From NCBI RefSeq assembly GCF_900000175.1, contig NZ_CWGJ01000010.1:1-64000 (forward strand): a stretch of DNA of 64,000 bases. Reading direction: 5' to 3'. This DNA comes from Estrella lausannensis. Its GTDB lineage: Bacteria; Chlamydiota; Chlamydiia; Chlamydiales; Criblamydiaceae. Position 1 is the stretch's first letter; each line of letters starts with the position of its first letter. Both the position numbers and the translations under genes were made by a program. The notes beneath the pieces are model-generated. The model ran no database searches, was not told the DNA's origin, and worked only from the letters and a program-made list of their open reading frames with translations. Positions 40,833 to 49,778 of the stretch are shown piece by piece.

Positions 40833-42705
40833 CCTTTAAGAGATGACGGCTTTTGTCGAAAGATCCCACGAGGGCTTTGACAACCTCTACCTGCTCCTGA
40901 TTTCTTTTCACTTCGCACGCCATAGTGAGTTCATGTGAGATAAGGCCTAAATAGGGAATGACCGGGTATTTGCTCTCTTTGCAAAATGCTCGATAGTTTT
41001 TGTAATTATTGTTGGGGTCAAAGATTTGCTCGATCGCGCGCAGATTCAATCTCTCCTTTCTTCCAATTTTATCTTCGAGCTTTAGGCTCGCAACACCGAC
41101 GGTGTTTATGCCGGCGTAAATTGCCTGGGCGACAAGTAAATTCACATAAGGCGCCTCTAGTGCCTCGTATGCGAGCTTGATGCATGTTTCATAATTTGCG
41201 AGCATCTGCGATTTGCTGTCTGCCATCACCACACTGTGGCCGACTAGCGAAGCGAGGCTATTGAATAAATCGGTTATCGTAAAGGGGGGGGGTTCCTTGC
41301 TCTTTATAGCCGATGTGGAAGCCGTCTCAGAACTGCTAGTATCCTCTGAGGAGTTTGATGTAGCGGTCGCACTTTCGGCAAGATACTTAACAACGTTAGC
41401 ACATAGATCGCTTGCCTCAGTTTTTCGCATCAACCTCACACACTCGGTATTGAGATCGGATAGGATCGCTTTTCGGCACGATTCGGAGCCGCCTGTTTCG
41501 AATAGCGTTTTCCATGCGTTGGTGAGGAGTTTTGACTTTTTTCCTTCGTGAAGCTGGTTGACAGCGGAATACAGGGGCATTGCCAGTATCTCGACTTCAA
41601 TTTTAAAGCAGTCGACGACGGTAGAGTTCTGAAATAGAGACTGGGCAACCTCAGAAAGCTTGAAAAAGAGGTCTTGCGGTGCCATGGGCCTTTCTTTCAG
41701 GTAGGACAGGTATTGTTTTAAAAAGTTGACGCGGTGGCTGTGAGAAAGGGCGGTGAACTGCCCGGTTTCATAAAATTGCTTTTCGAACTCCTTTTCCGGG
41801 GTGTCGGGTCTACTCAGGGTGGTAAGAGCTGGCTGCAAGGGGGCACTTTCGTCTTTCTGCAGTAGGGAAAACAGACTTTTGTCGCTCTTCCTTTTCAATT
41901 TTCTGAGGGTGCTTAAGCTTTTAGAAACGACGTTGTCATCCTCAGAGGTCAGATCATGTGCCATCTCGTCTGCGGCATGCATTGAAGTGTTGCCGTTTCG
42001 GTCTAGGAGGGAAAAGCAGATGTTTCTGCTGAGAGACTGCCGCAGTTTTTCGTTGCATTTAAGCAGCGTGTAATAATAGACCTTGCTGCGATAGGTGTTT
42101 GAGTTGGGGTTCAACATCTCCATGAAAGTTGATCTAGACGCGGCAAGTGCCTTAAAAAGCGGCAATTTAGTCTCAGCCGCTTTTTTAATGTCGTGCAAGA
42201 GGACATGATGAACGAATCGGTACCTGAGCAGCTTTTCCTGATTGACGAGTCCGCCGCATTTTCGCAAGTTACCGTCCGGGCACGTTGTCATAATCGCCAT
42301 GTAGTGATTGGATTCTGACGTCATGAGCGTGAAATCGATCAGATGATGAAGGATAGACCAGGCGGGATCAAACGGGGTTTGCAAGATGGTGTCGATATCG
42401 CTAAACAGATTGTCTTCAGGTTCTATGATTCTCGCGATGGAGAGGGTTTTGGAAAGGAGATCGGCATTGTGCTCGATCTGAAAGCGCATGTAGTAGTCGC
42501 GCAAGATTTGCCTGATAGCCTGAACTTGCCATCGACTCATTTTGAAAGCTGTCTTTTTCTGACCGTCCGAGAGCGCGTCGACTCGTAGCATATAGTCTTT
42601 AAAGAACTGGGTGATGAAGGAGTGGGAAGAAATCGCTTTTTGATCAAGGAGGCTATGCCAACCCTCTTCCAAAATGATGGGCGCCTTGATCGCTTGAACT
42701 GTCAT
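40801..42705 (-). CDS. Large helical protein of unknown function, truncated by a duplication
   Basis: The protein has 634 residues as it stands. AAGGGAGGAAAC is a strong ribosome-binding site before ATG 42705. The sequence is mainly helical, with a Ser/Thr-rich stretch (SATATSNSSEDTSSSETAST) near 440-460 and no signal peptide or membrane segment. No domain recognised; it is probably a lineage-specific chlamydial protein. The last four residues (RFSP) are produced by the duplication; about 54 native residues are lost. Confidence 0.65.
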   Translation of the reverse strand: MTVQAIKAPIILEEGWHSLLDQKAISSHSFITQFFKDYMLRVDALSDGQKKTAFKMSRWQVQAIRQILRDYYMRFQIEHNADLLSKTLSIARIIEPEDNLFSDIDTILQTPFDPAWSILHHLIDFTLMTSESNHYMAIMTTCPDGNLRKCGGLVNQEKLLRYRFVHHVLLHDIKKAAETKLPLFKALAASRSTFMEMLNPNSNTYRSKVYYYTLLKCNEKLRQSLSRNICFSLLDRNGNTSMHAADEMAHDLTSEDDNVVSKSLSTLRKLKRKSDKSLFSLLQKDESAPLQPALTTLSRPDTPEKEFEKQFYETGQFTALSHSHRVNFLKQYLSYLKERPMAPQDLFFKLSEVAQSLFQNSTVVDCFKIEVEILAMPLYSAVNQLHEGKKSKLLTNAWKTLFETGGSESCRKAILSDLNTECVRLMRKTEASDLCANVVKYLAESATATSNSSEDTSSSETASTSAIKSKEPPPFTITDLFNSLASLVGHSVVMADSKSQMLANYETCIKLAYEALEAPYVNLLVAQAIYAGINTVGVASLKLEDKIGRKERLNLRAIEQIFDPNNNYKNYRAFCKESKYPVIPYLGLISHELTMACEVKRNQEQVEVVKALVGSFDKSRHLLKAVLPIRRFSP

Positions 42706-42859
42706 GTTTCCTCCCTTATTCTCCTTAACAAGACTCTTTGCTGAAAGTAACTTAGTACGGTTTTATTCAGTATATTGGCTCTCTGTTAAGCGGTATATAT
42801 ATTCCCGTGAGAGTGCCTATGTTTTGTGGAGCGAAATTGAGAAGGGCGTGTTCTTTGCC

Positions 42860-42889
42860 TATGCCGAAAGGATCTGAAATTGGGTATAT
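42860..42889. repeat. Degenerate end of the inverted-repeat element, copy 10
   Basis: TATGCCGAAAGGATCTGAAATTG resembles the left end with several changes. The surrounding gap (42706-43005) holds no gene that I can see. Confidence 0.4.
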
Positions 42890-43005
42890 CGCGATAGCCC
42901 TTATACCTTTCTCAAGAAGGTGTTTCGTGTGTGCTATACTTTTTGATGATCATTTGTGAAGTGGCTTTCCCGCGGCAGCTAATATACCTACCTTCTGGGT
43001 TCCTT

Positions 43006-43335
43006 CTATTCTGAAGGCGCGGAATTCTTCTCCTTGGGTTTTGCCTGCGGCTTTTGCTGGACGCGCAGCTTGTTGATGACATTGGCGACACCTTGTGTCT
43101 CGAGGACCTCTTTTTCGAGGCGGGCTCTGTCTTCGTCTGTTTTAATAGAACCGGTCAGGGTGACTTCACCATTTTTAACCTGGATCGATACACGATGCAT
43201 CCCTTGAGAAAACCATCCGGTACGCAATCTATCATTGACGCGTCTTGTGATTTCTTGATCGGTGGCTTTGGCAGTCCCTGCGAATGCCGGGGAGGCAAAG
43301 GTGAGAAAGAGAGCTATCGTTAAGAACCTGAACAT
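43006..43335 (-). CDS. Secreted BON-domain protein
   Basis: The protein has 109 residues with a signal peptide (MFRFLTIALFLTFASPAFA). The BON domain covers about 28-95: ITRRVNDRLRT, VSIQVKNGEVTLTGSIKTDEDRARLEKEVLETQGVANVINKLRV. BON proteins bind phospholipid in the periplasm, as in OsmY. The tail is Lys/Pro-rich. GGGAAG precedes the start. Confidence 0.9.
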   Translation of the reverse strand: MFRFLTIALFLTFASPAFAGTAKATDQEITRRVNDRLRTGWFSQGMHRVSIQVKNGEVTLTGSIKTDEDRARLEKEVLETQGVANVINKLRVQQKPQAKPKEKNSAPSE

Positions 43336-43369
43336 GTTTTACTTCCCGGCTTGCTGAAAATTTCGGTAT

Positions 43370-43491
43370 TACACCGAAGGTGTCTCAAAATTTGGTATAT
43401 CACAGTCATAGTAAGGGGAGCAATATGTGTAAACCTTTTTCGGATTTAAAATGAACTCAATCGCTTCAAAATTCTGAGATACTTTCGGTAC
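43370..43491. repeat. Inverted-repeat element, copy 11 (122 bp)
   Basis: Left end TACACCGAAGGTGTCTCAAA; right end ATTCTGAGATACTTTCGGTA. The interior is diverged from the long copies. It lies between the divergent BON and DUF2177 genes and may contribute to their 5' regions. Confidence 0.85.
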
Positions 43492-43537
43492 AAATAAAAT
43501 AGTTGTTAAAAAAGAGGGAGCAAATGAATGTTAGGAC

Positions 43538-43969
43538 ATGAATATTAAAAATGAAACTATAGAGCTGAAAGTGTACCTGTTTTCTTTTTTTATCATCATG
43601 ATTTCCATGCTTGTTATAGATGGAATATGGCTTGCGGTCATGTTTAAGCGGTTTTACGCTCACCAGATAGGTAGCTTGCTTAAAGAGTCGGTATCTCTTT
43701 TGCCGGCCCTCCTTTTTTATGTTCTGTATGGAGTCGCTCTCTCTGCCTTGGTTGTTGCGCCTGCGTTAAAACACAACACGGGATACCTGGAGGTGCTCAT
43801 GCTGGGGGCGCTTTTTGGCATGGTTACATATGGAACCTATGACCTGAGTAATCTTGCCACACTCAAAAATTGGCCGTGGATCGTTACCGTTGTTGATATC
43901 GCCTGGGGAAGTGTATTAGCGGGATTACTCAGTGTGATAGCGACCTTTACGACTAGGATTTTTTGGTAA
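43538..43969 (+). CDS. DUF2177 membrane protein
   Basis: The protein has 143 residues and four membrane segments. LGALFGMVTYGTYDLSNLATLKNWPWIVTVVDIAWGSVL (about 88-126) is the highly conserved DUF2177 core, and MLVIDGIWLAVMFKRFY the first signature. Its function is unknown. It sits convergent to a DoxX gene. Confidence 0.9.
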   Translation: MNIKNETIELKVYLFSFFIIMISMLVIDGIWLAVMFKRFYAHQIGSLLKESVSLLPALLFYVLYGVALSALVVAPALKHNTGYLEVLMLGALFGMVTYGTYDLSNLATLKNWPWIVTVVDIAWGSVLAGLLSVIATFTTRIFW

Positions 43970-43989
43970 ATCCTGTTGCTGGCTTTGAC

Positions 43990-44370
43990 TTAAAGGTACC
44001 ACTGGAGAGAATCCATGCAGATGCCGATGCTGCAAACGAGCATGATGAATGCCGGCATGGATTTCATATAGGGGTCTTTGACTTTTAAATGCATGGCTAT
44101 GGCGCCCATCATCAAAAGGGAAACCACAGCGGCAGCAGGAAACACGAGGTAAGGTAGCCACAATCCTAAAATAAGCAAGAGAGCGGCGCTAATCTTGATT
44201 AATCCCACAGCATAAAAGGCCCACGCGGGAAGTCCATACGCCGCGAATTCCTCCTTCAATGATTTGCCATCAGACCCTCTGTAGGGTGTTTCTTGGTTCC
44301 GTCTTAGGATCCAAACATTCAGTAAACCGAAGGCTACAATTAGCTGAAGAAATAGGGTGACGCACTGCAT
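43990..44370 (-). CDS. DoxX-family membrane protein
   Basis: The protein has 126 residues and four helices. FAAYGLPAWAFYAVGLIKISAALLLILGLWLP is the DoxX-like core, followed by AVVSLLMMGAIAMHLKVKDP. DoxX-like proteins take part in quinol or thiol redox processes in other bacteria; the role here is unknown. Confidence 0.82.
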   Translation of the reverse strand: MQCVTLFLQLIVAFGLLNVWILRRNQETPYRGSDGKSLKEEFAAYGLPAWAFYAVGLIKISAALLLILGLWLPYLVFPAAAVVSLLMMGAIAMHLKVKDPYMKSMPAFIMLVCSIGICMDSLQWYL

Positions 44371-44582
44371 GGTGGATTTCTCGCTTAAAAAAATATTTAT
44401 GTCTTTTTAGCCGAAGCTAGACTCCGGATCATTTCATTTCAAGAGAAATAGATTTCCCCTCATTCAACTTCTCGTGGCTCATGGCGCTGTCTTTAGAAGG
44501 ATTTCTGATTGTAAGGCTCTTAGGCGACACTCCAAAAGATTTTTTATGATTCGAAAATTTTGGTTATCAAATTTTATTCGCT

Positions 44583-44591
44583 TGCTATAAT
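44583..44591 (+). promoter_or_regulatory. Extended -10 promoter of the bat operon
   Basis: TGC-TATAAT at 44583-44591 is an extended -10 element. The -35 region (around TTGGTT 44560-44565) is poorly spaced. The first gene starts 50 bp downstream. Confidence 0.55.
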
Positions 44592-44641
44592 ACCGCTTCA
44601 ATTGAAGCTCAAGCACGTTTTTTATCCTGTAGAGGTGAACT

Positions 44642-45640
44642 ATGCGATCTGTTCAAGCAGAAGAAAGAGAAACCTTTAAAAAAGCGGCGCGCCATCCGCT
44701 CTCCAATCTTTTAGAGTCCATCCAAAGCAAAATCATCGGCCAGCATCAGATAATCGAGCAGATGCTGGTGTGCCTTTTAACGGATGGGCATGCGCTTCTT
44801 GAGGGAATGCCGGGCCTTGCCAAGACACGCTCCGCAAAAGCTATTGCCGATGGTATTAAAGGCGATTTTCACCGCATTCAGTTCACACCCGATCTACTGC
44901 CGTCCGACCTGATCGGAACTGAGATCTATGTCCACGAAAAAAGCGACTTTGTCTTCCGCAAGGGGCCTCTCTTTAACAACATCTTGCTTGCCGACGAGAT
45001 CAACCGCGCCCCTGCCAAAGTGCAGTCCGCTCTCCTTGAGGCGATGGAAGAGAAGCAAGTCACCGTAGGCCACAAAAGCTATGCGTTGCCTGAACTGTAC
45101 ATGGTGATCGCTACGCAAAACCCTATCGAACAGGAGGGGACCTATAACCTGCCTGAAGCGCAGCTCGACAGATTCATGATGCACCTTGAAGTGAAATATC
45201 CCACTCATGATGAGGAGCTGCAAATCGTTGAGCTGGATGAGAAGCGCCAGCAGCACACCAAAGAATCGCCCCTTCCGCTGACGACAGAGGAAGAGGTGTT
45301 AGCCGCCCGTCAGGCCGTATCCCGTCACTACATCTCCGACAGCTTAAAGAAATATGTCGTCTCACTCGCCTCCGCCACCCGCACGCCGGAGAAATATGAC
45401 AGGGAACTGGCCAAATGGATTGTTCATGGAGTGTCTCCCCGGGCGACGATTGCCCTTATCCGTTGCGCCAAAGCCTTGGCCTGGCTGAGAGGGGACGAGT
45501 ATGTGACTCCCTCACATATTCATGAGGTGGCATTTCCGGTATTAAGGCATCGCATCTATCCCTCCTTTGAATCGGAAGCCGACGGCATTTCGCGCAATAC
45601 GATGATTCAAAAACTCCTGGATGTGGTGGCTATTCCTTAG
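44642..45640 (+). CDS. MoxR-type AAA+ ATPase, first gene of the bat operon
   Basis: The protein has 332 residues. Walker A GMPGLAKT (55-62, Lys61), Walker B NNILLADEINRAPAKVQSALLEAMEE, sensor I ATQNPIEQEGTYNLPEAQLDRF. MoxR ATPases act as chaperones with von Willebrand factor A proteins. GAGGTGAACT precedes the ATG. The following five genes overlap or lie within 10 bp. Confidence 0.94.
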   Translation: MRSVQAEERETFKKAARHPLSNLLESIQSKIIGQHQIIEQMLVCLLTDGHALLEGMPGLAKTRSAKAIADGIKGDFHRIQFTPDLLPSDLIGTEIYVHEKSDFVFRKGPLFNNILLADEINRAPAKVQSALLEAMEEKQVTVGHKSYALPELYMVIATQNPIEQEGTYNLPEAQLDRFMMHLEVKYPTHDEELQIVELDEKRQQHTKESPLPLTTEEEVLAARQAVSRHYISDSLKKYVVSLASATRTPEKYDRELAKWIVHGVSPRATIALIRCAKALAWLRGDEYVTPSHIHEVAFPVLRHRIYPSFESEADGISRNTMIQKLLDVVAIP

Positions 45641-45649
45641 GGGGTGACC

Positions 45650-46561
45650 ATGCTGTATCCCGATTTTGACGAACTGATCTCTTATAAAGACCGTAAGCTG
45701 GACAAGATGGAGCTGTCCCGCCGCAAAGTGAGTTCGACCACCGCGGGCAACCACCACTCTCCCTTTAGGGGCAACGGCCTGGATTTTGATTCCGTCCGGG
45801 AATATGTGCCTGGAGACGATATCCGCAATATCGACTGGAGAGTGACGGCACGCACAGGATCGCCCCATTTAAAGCTGTTTAGGGAAGAGAAAGAGCGCCA
45901 TACGATCATCTCCGTGGATATGAACGCCACTATGCGCTTTGGTACAAGGAACACCTTCAAATCAATTCAGGCAGCAAAATGCGCTTCTCTTCTTGGATGG
46001 CGAGCTCTTGCCCATCAGGATCGCGTCAGCGCCTGTTTTTTTGGCGATGTGCAAGGAGGGCTGCACTACTTTTCCTCCAAGCGCTCACAAAAAGCGCTCT
46101 GTATGATGCTTAAGACTCTTACCGAGCCGCCGGCGGAGCAGCATCAGATTCCTTTGGAGTCTGCCTTGCAGCATATAGCAAGAGCGGCCCACCCAGGGTC
46201 TTTGATCTACTTGATCAGCGATTTTATGGACCTTTCGCCCTCTTTTCAGACCGATTCGGGATTAAGCCGGCTTTGTAAAACCTGCGACATTGTCTTTATT
46301 TCCATCAATGATATAGCAGACAAGGCTTTAGCTTCGGCCGGAGTCATCGCTTTTTGCGGGCAGGGAGGGGAGAAGATGTATGTCAACACCGACAGCATCA
46401 AAGGACGCAAGAGCTATGCAGCTCTCTGGGATGAAAATCGCCAAGCTTTAGACACCATCACCAAACGATTTAAAATCCCGCTGATTGCGTTTTCGACAGA
46501 GTCCGATATCCCGCGTGAACTCCCTTTAAGCTTAAAAAAAATCGCGAAGAGGAAGAAATGA
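45650..46561 (+). CDS. DUF58 protein of the bat operon
   Basis: The protein has 303 residues from ATG 45650, preceded by AGGGGGTGACC; a GTG at 45644 is possible. GLDFDSVREYVPGDDIRNIDWRVTARTGSPHLKLFREEKER is the DUF58 signature, followed by a degenerate VWA-like fold (IISVDMNATMRFG ... LIYLISDFMDLS). DUF58 proteins accompany MoxR ATPases as adaptors. Confidence 0.93.
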   Translation: MLYPDFDELISYKDRKLDKMELSRRKVSSTTAGNHHSPFRGNGLDFDSVREYVPGDDIRNIDWRVTARTGSPHLKLFREEKERHTIISVDMNATMRFGTRNTFKSIQAAKCASLLGWRALAHQDRVSACFFGDVQGGLHYFSSKRSQKALCMMLKTLTEPPAEQHQIPLESALQHIARAAHPGSLIYLISDFMDLSPSFQTDSGLSRLCKTCDIVFISINDIADKALASAGVIAFCGQGGEKMYVNTDSIKGRKSYAALWDENRQALDTITKRFKIPLIAFSTESDIPRELPLSLKKIAKRKK

Positions 46562-47028
46562 CACCCCTAATGGATCAGCTGCACGATATTGAAGGACTTG
46601 ATGCGGTCAGCGCCTGGCCGCTTGCTATCGGTTGGTGGGTTTTGATTAACTGTGGAATACTTCTCCTTCTGGTTACTCTCTGGTTTTTGAAGAGGCGCTT
46701 TGACTATTTACGCAGCTGGAAAAGGGACGCTTTTCATAAGTTGCAGGCCCTTGAGAAAAATCTCTCACCCGAAACTTCCAGGGAAACGGTGGTGTTACTA
46801 TCGCAGTATTTACGCCGCATCGCTTTTTGCTCATTTCCCCGTAAGGAGTGCGCCGGACTTGTCGGCGACGCTTGGCTTGAGTGGTTGCAAAAGCATGATC
46901 CTAAGCAGTTTGATTGGAGTCGGAAAGGAAAGCTGCTGGTGGAAAGCCCCTATGCTCCGGCAGAAAGCACGCTTCCTCTACCTGAGATCAAAGAGTTGAT
47001 TTACGCTGCCAGACAATGGGTGTGTTGA
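46558..47028 (+). CDS. DUF4381 membrane protein of the bat operon
   Basis: The protein has 156 residues. LDAVSAWPLAIGWWVLINCGILLLLVTLWFLKRR gives one membrane helix after the family's WPLAxGWW motif; the rest is a small helical domain (LSQYLRRIAFCSFPRKECAGLVGDAWLEWL). It overlaps the DUF58 gene by 4 bp. In this operon type it probably links the VWA proteins to the membrane. Confidence 0.85.
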   Translation: MTPLMDQLHDIEGLDAVSAWPLAIGWWVLINCGILLLLVTLWFLKRRFDYLRSWKRDAFHKLQALEKNLSPETSRETVVLLSQYLRRIAFCSFPRKECAGLVGDAWLEWLQKHDPKQFDWSRKGKLLVESPYAPAESTLPLPEIKELIYAARQWVC

Positions 47029-47029
47029 T

Positions 47030-48046
47030 ATGTTCCATTTTGCCTCTCCCTGGTTTGCTCTCCTATTTCCGCTGCCGCTGCTGATCCGCTGGCTCTTTCC
47101 GGCGCCGCCTAAAGAAGCCGAGGATGAAGCCGCCGAGATCCGCTTTCCTGCCCTGCAGCGGCTGAGAAATGTCTATCCTTCCTCGCCTGCCGTGGCACCA
47201 AAGAGTAAATCCCTTTTTTTTATCCTGCTGTCGCTCTCGTGGGCTATGCTGATCCTTGCCCTGATGCAGCCGGAAAATGTAGACCAGTTTCGCCAATCCA
47301 AAAATAAGGGCTACGATCTCATGTTGGCAGTCGACATCTCCGGTTCCATGCAGGCGCTGGATTTTTCAACGCCGGTAAAGGCGATTAATCGCCTGGATGT
47401 GACGAAAGAGGTTGTGGGCAATTTTGTTAAAGAGCGGCAGGGGGATCGATTGGGGTTGATTCTCTTCGGACAGAGCGCCTATCTGCACGTGCCGCTGACC
47501 CTGGATGCCGCTTCGGTAAGCCGGATGCTCAATGACGCCTTTCCCGGTATGGCGGGCAATGCGACAGCGATCGGCGATGCAATCGGGCTAGGGGTCAGAA
47601 CCCTTCGCGAGCGCCCGGAGGGATCGCGCGTCCTCGTCTTGTTGACCGATGGCGAGGATAACGCCAGCAGCATACCGCCTCTTGAAGCTGCCAAACTGGC
47701 CAAGCAGTATGGTATCCGCGTCTACACCGTCGGCATCGGCAGCAAGGGACTAGTGCCTTTTCCTAATCAGCTTGGCGGATACTCGATGGGAGAGGTGGCG
47801 ATGGATGAGGAGCTGCTTAAAGAAATTGCCAAAGAGACGGGAGGCGAGTATTTTTCAGCGACAAACAAGAAGATGCTGTCTGAAATTTATGCCAAGATCA
47901 ATGAGCTTGAAAAGAGCGAAGCGAATGAAACGACGTTTCTGATCCGTGAGCCTCTTTATCAATATCCCTTAGCCTTATCTCTTCTTCTTCTGCTCTCTCT
48001 CACCCTGTCTCAGCTCTTACATAGGAGGGAGGTCTATGGATCTTAG
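47030..48046 (+). CDS. batA: BatA-type von Willebrand factor A membrane protein
   Basis: The protein has 338 residues. Helices at about 4-22, 60-80 and near the C-terminus (YPLALSLLLLLSLTLSQLL). The VWA domain has an intact MIDAS: DISGSM near 101-106, TAIGDAIGLGVRTL, and LLTDGEDNASSI. It begins 1 bp after the DUF4381 gene and ends 11 bp inside the next. It is thought to form a membrane complex with BatB/BatD. Confidence 0.93.
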   Translation: MFHFASPWFALLFPLPLLIRWLFPAPPKEAEDEAAEIRFPALQRLRNVYPSSPAVAPKSKSLFFILLSLSWAMLILALMQPENVDQFRQSKNKGYDLMLAVDISGSMQALDFSTPVKAINRLDVTKEVVGNFVKERQGDRLGLILFGQSAYLHVPLTLDAASVSRMLNDAFPGMAGNATAIGDAIGLGVRTLRERPEGSRVLVLLTDGEDNASSIPPLEAAKLAKQYGIRVYTVGIGSKGLVPFPNQLGGYSMGEVAMDEELLKEIAKETGGEYFSATNKKMLSEIYAKINELEKSEANETTFLIREPLYQYPLALSLLLLLSLTLSQLLHRREVYGS

Positions 48047-49778
48047 TCAACTGCACTTCTCGCACCCCCTTTGGCTCGCTCTGCTGCTAGCGATTCCGCT
48101 CGTTGGCGGTCTCTATTTTCTTTACTACCGAAGGCAGCAGCCTCTGCATCAGCTTGAGAAGTTGATCGACAAGCATCTGATTCCCTATCTTCTTCTGCAA
48201 AAAGGGCTGAAGAGGGAAAAATCCAGGAGACAGGTCTTAATCTGGTCGATCGCCTGGTGCTTGCTAGTGCTTGCTCTGGCAGGCCCTCGTTGGAGCTTTC
48301 GGGAGATTGATACCTTTAGCCGCGACCAAAGCCTTGCGATCCTTCTTGATCTTTCCGAGTCGATGAATGTGCAAGATGTCTTGCCATCGCGTCTGGGGAG
48401 AGCAAAGCAAAAAATCGAGGACCTGCTGAGCATGTCCAAGGGAGTGAAGGTCGGTCTCATCGCCTTTGCTGCAGATCCGCACATGATCGCGCCGATGACC
48501 GACGATAAAGAAACGATCCGTCATCTTCTTCCCTCGCTAGATACCGATCTTGTCTTCGTGCAGGGAAGTAAACTGACGCCGGCCCTTGAGATGGCCGGCA
48601 CCATGCTCGAAAACGAGCCGGGCACTAACAAGGCCATTGTCGTGATCAGCGATGGCGGTTTTGGCGATGCGAGTGCCATTCACACAGCAAAAACTTTGGC
48701 AGATAAAGGGATCGTCCTTCATACCATGGGGGTCGGCTCTCCGGAAGGGGCGCCCCTTAAAAACCGGCAGGGCGCTGTTCTTAAAAAAGACGGCGCAGCC
48801 ATCTTGTCGAAGCTGGAGAAGGAGAAGTTCCGTGAGATCAGCAAAATGGGTAATGGCCGCTATTTTGACGCTGATCACTCGCAAGAGGCGGCTCTCATCT
48901 TCGAGGATTTAAAGAAACGCGCCAACCTCCAAAAAGAGGTGCAAAAGACAAGAACGCTTTGGGATGAGCGGTTCTATCTCTTTCTCTTGCCAGTCCTCCC
49001 TCTTTTTCTTTTTTGGTTTCGAAGAGGCTGCCTGTTCTCTCTTCTGCTGTTTACCGCGGCACCCTCTTCCGCTCAGGCATCCCTGCCAAGCTTTTTTTAT
49101 AACGAGGAACAGAAAGCTTCTCAGGCTTATGAAAAGGGGGATTACCAGACAGCGGCGGATACTTTTGAAGATCCCTACAGAAGGGGAGTTGCCTATTACC
49201 GCATGGGCGATTATCAGTCTGCCGAGGAGATGTTTGGCCAGTCTACACGCCCCGAAGTAGCCTCGATGGCAGCGTATAATTTGGGCAATGCGCTTGCTAA
49301 ACAAAATAAGCTGCAAGAGGCGATTAAGGCATATGAGGATGTGCTTGAGAAATGGCCGGACCACAAGCTGGCCAAAGAGAATCTGGATCTCATCAAAAAG
49401 ATGCTTGAAGAGCAACAGCAACAAAATCAAAACGAAGACAAATCGAATCCCGAGGATCAACAACAGAAAGAGGATGAGCAGGATTCTTCGCCTCAAGAGA
49501 ATGAGAACGAACCCTCCCAAAAACCCTCCAGTGAGAAGGAATCCTCCAAGAACCCTAACGAGCAGAAAGAAGCTGATCGGCCAGAAAAGCAAGAACAACC
49601 TTCCAAGGCGGATCATCAGCTACAAACAGCCGCGAAACCACAGCCGAGATCCCAAGAAGATCTGGATGCGGATCTTTGGCTCAATCAGATAAAAAGCGAT
49701 CCTAAGTCATTTTTGAAGACGAAGTTTTATCTTGAATCCAAGAGAAATGGCACTAAAGAGGAAGTTGACCCATGGTAA
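48036..49778 (+). CDS. batB: BatB-BatC fusion: VWA domain plus TPR domain
   Basis: The protein has 580 residues. Residues 1-330 are BatB: two N-terminal helices, MIDAS DLSESMNVQD (about 108-117), VVISDGGFGDAS, and a helix at 314-326. Residues ~350-460 hold TPR units (KASQAYEKGDYQTAADTFEDP, YRMGDYQSAEEMF, NLGNALAKQNKLQEAIKAYEDVLEKWPDHKLAKENL), i.e. BatC. Then comes a ~90-residue Gln/Glu/Lys/Pro-rich disordered tail. BatB and BatC are separate in many species; the fusion keeps the stoichiometry fixed. It overlaps batD by 7 bp. Confidence 0.92.
   Translation: MDLSQLHFSHPLWLALLLAIPLVGGLYFLYYRRQQPLHQLEKLIDKHLIPYLLLQKGLKREKSRRQVLIWSIAWCLLVLALAGPRWSFREIDTFSRDQSLAILLDLSESMNVQDVLPSRLGRAKQKIEDLLSMSKGVKVGLIAFAADPHMIAPMTDDKETIRHLLPSLDTDLVFVQGSKLTPALEMAGTMLENEPGTNKAIVVISDGGFGDASAIHTAKTLADKGIVLHTMGVGSPEGAPLKNRQGAVLKKDGAAILSKLEKEKFREISKMGNGRYFDADHSQEAALIFEDLKKRANLQKEVQKTRTLWDERFYLFLLPVLPLFLFWFRRGCLFSLLLFTAAPSSAQASLPSFFYNEEQKASQAYEKGDYQTAADTFEDPYRRGVAYYRMGDYQSAEEMFGQSTRPEVASMAAYNLGNALAKQNKLQEAIKAYEDVLEKWPDHKLAKENLDLIKKMLEEQQQQNQNEDKSNPEDQQQKEDEQDSSPQENENEPSQKPSSEKESSKNPNEQKEADRPEKQEQPSKADHQLQTAAKPQPRSQEDLDADLWLNQIKSDPKSFLKTKFYLESKRNGTKEEVDPW

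Noticed and set aside
48909-49692. Long frames antisense to and alongside the BatB-BatC tail
   Set aside because: Low-complexity Gln/Glu/Lys codons keep other frames open; the operon gene explains the sequence.
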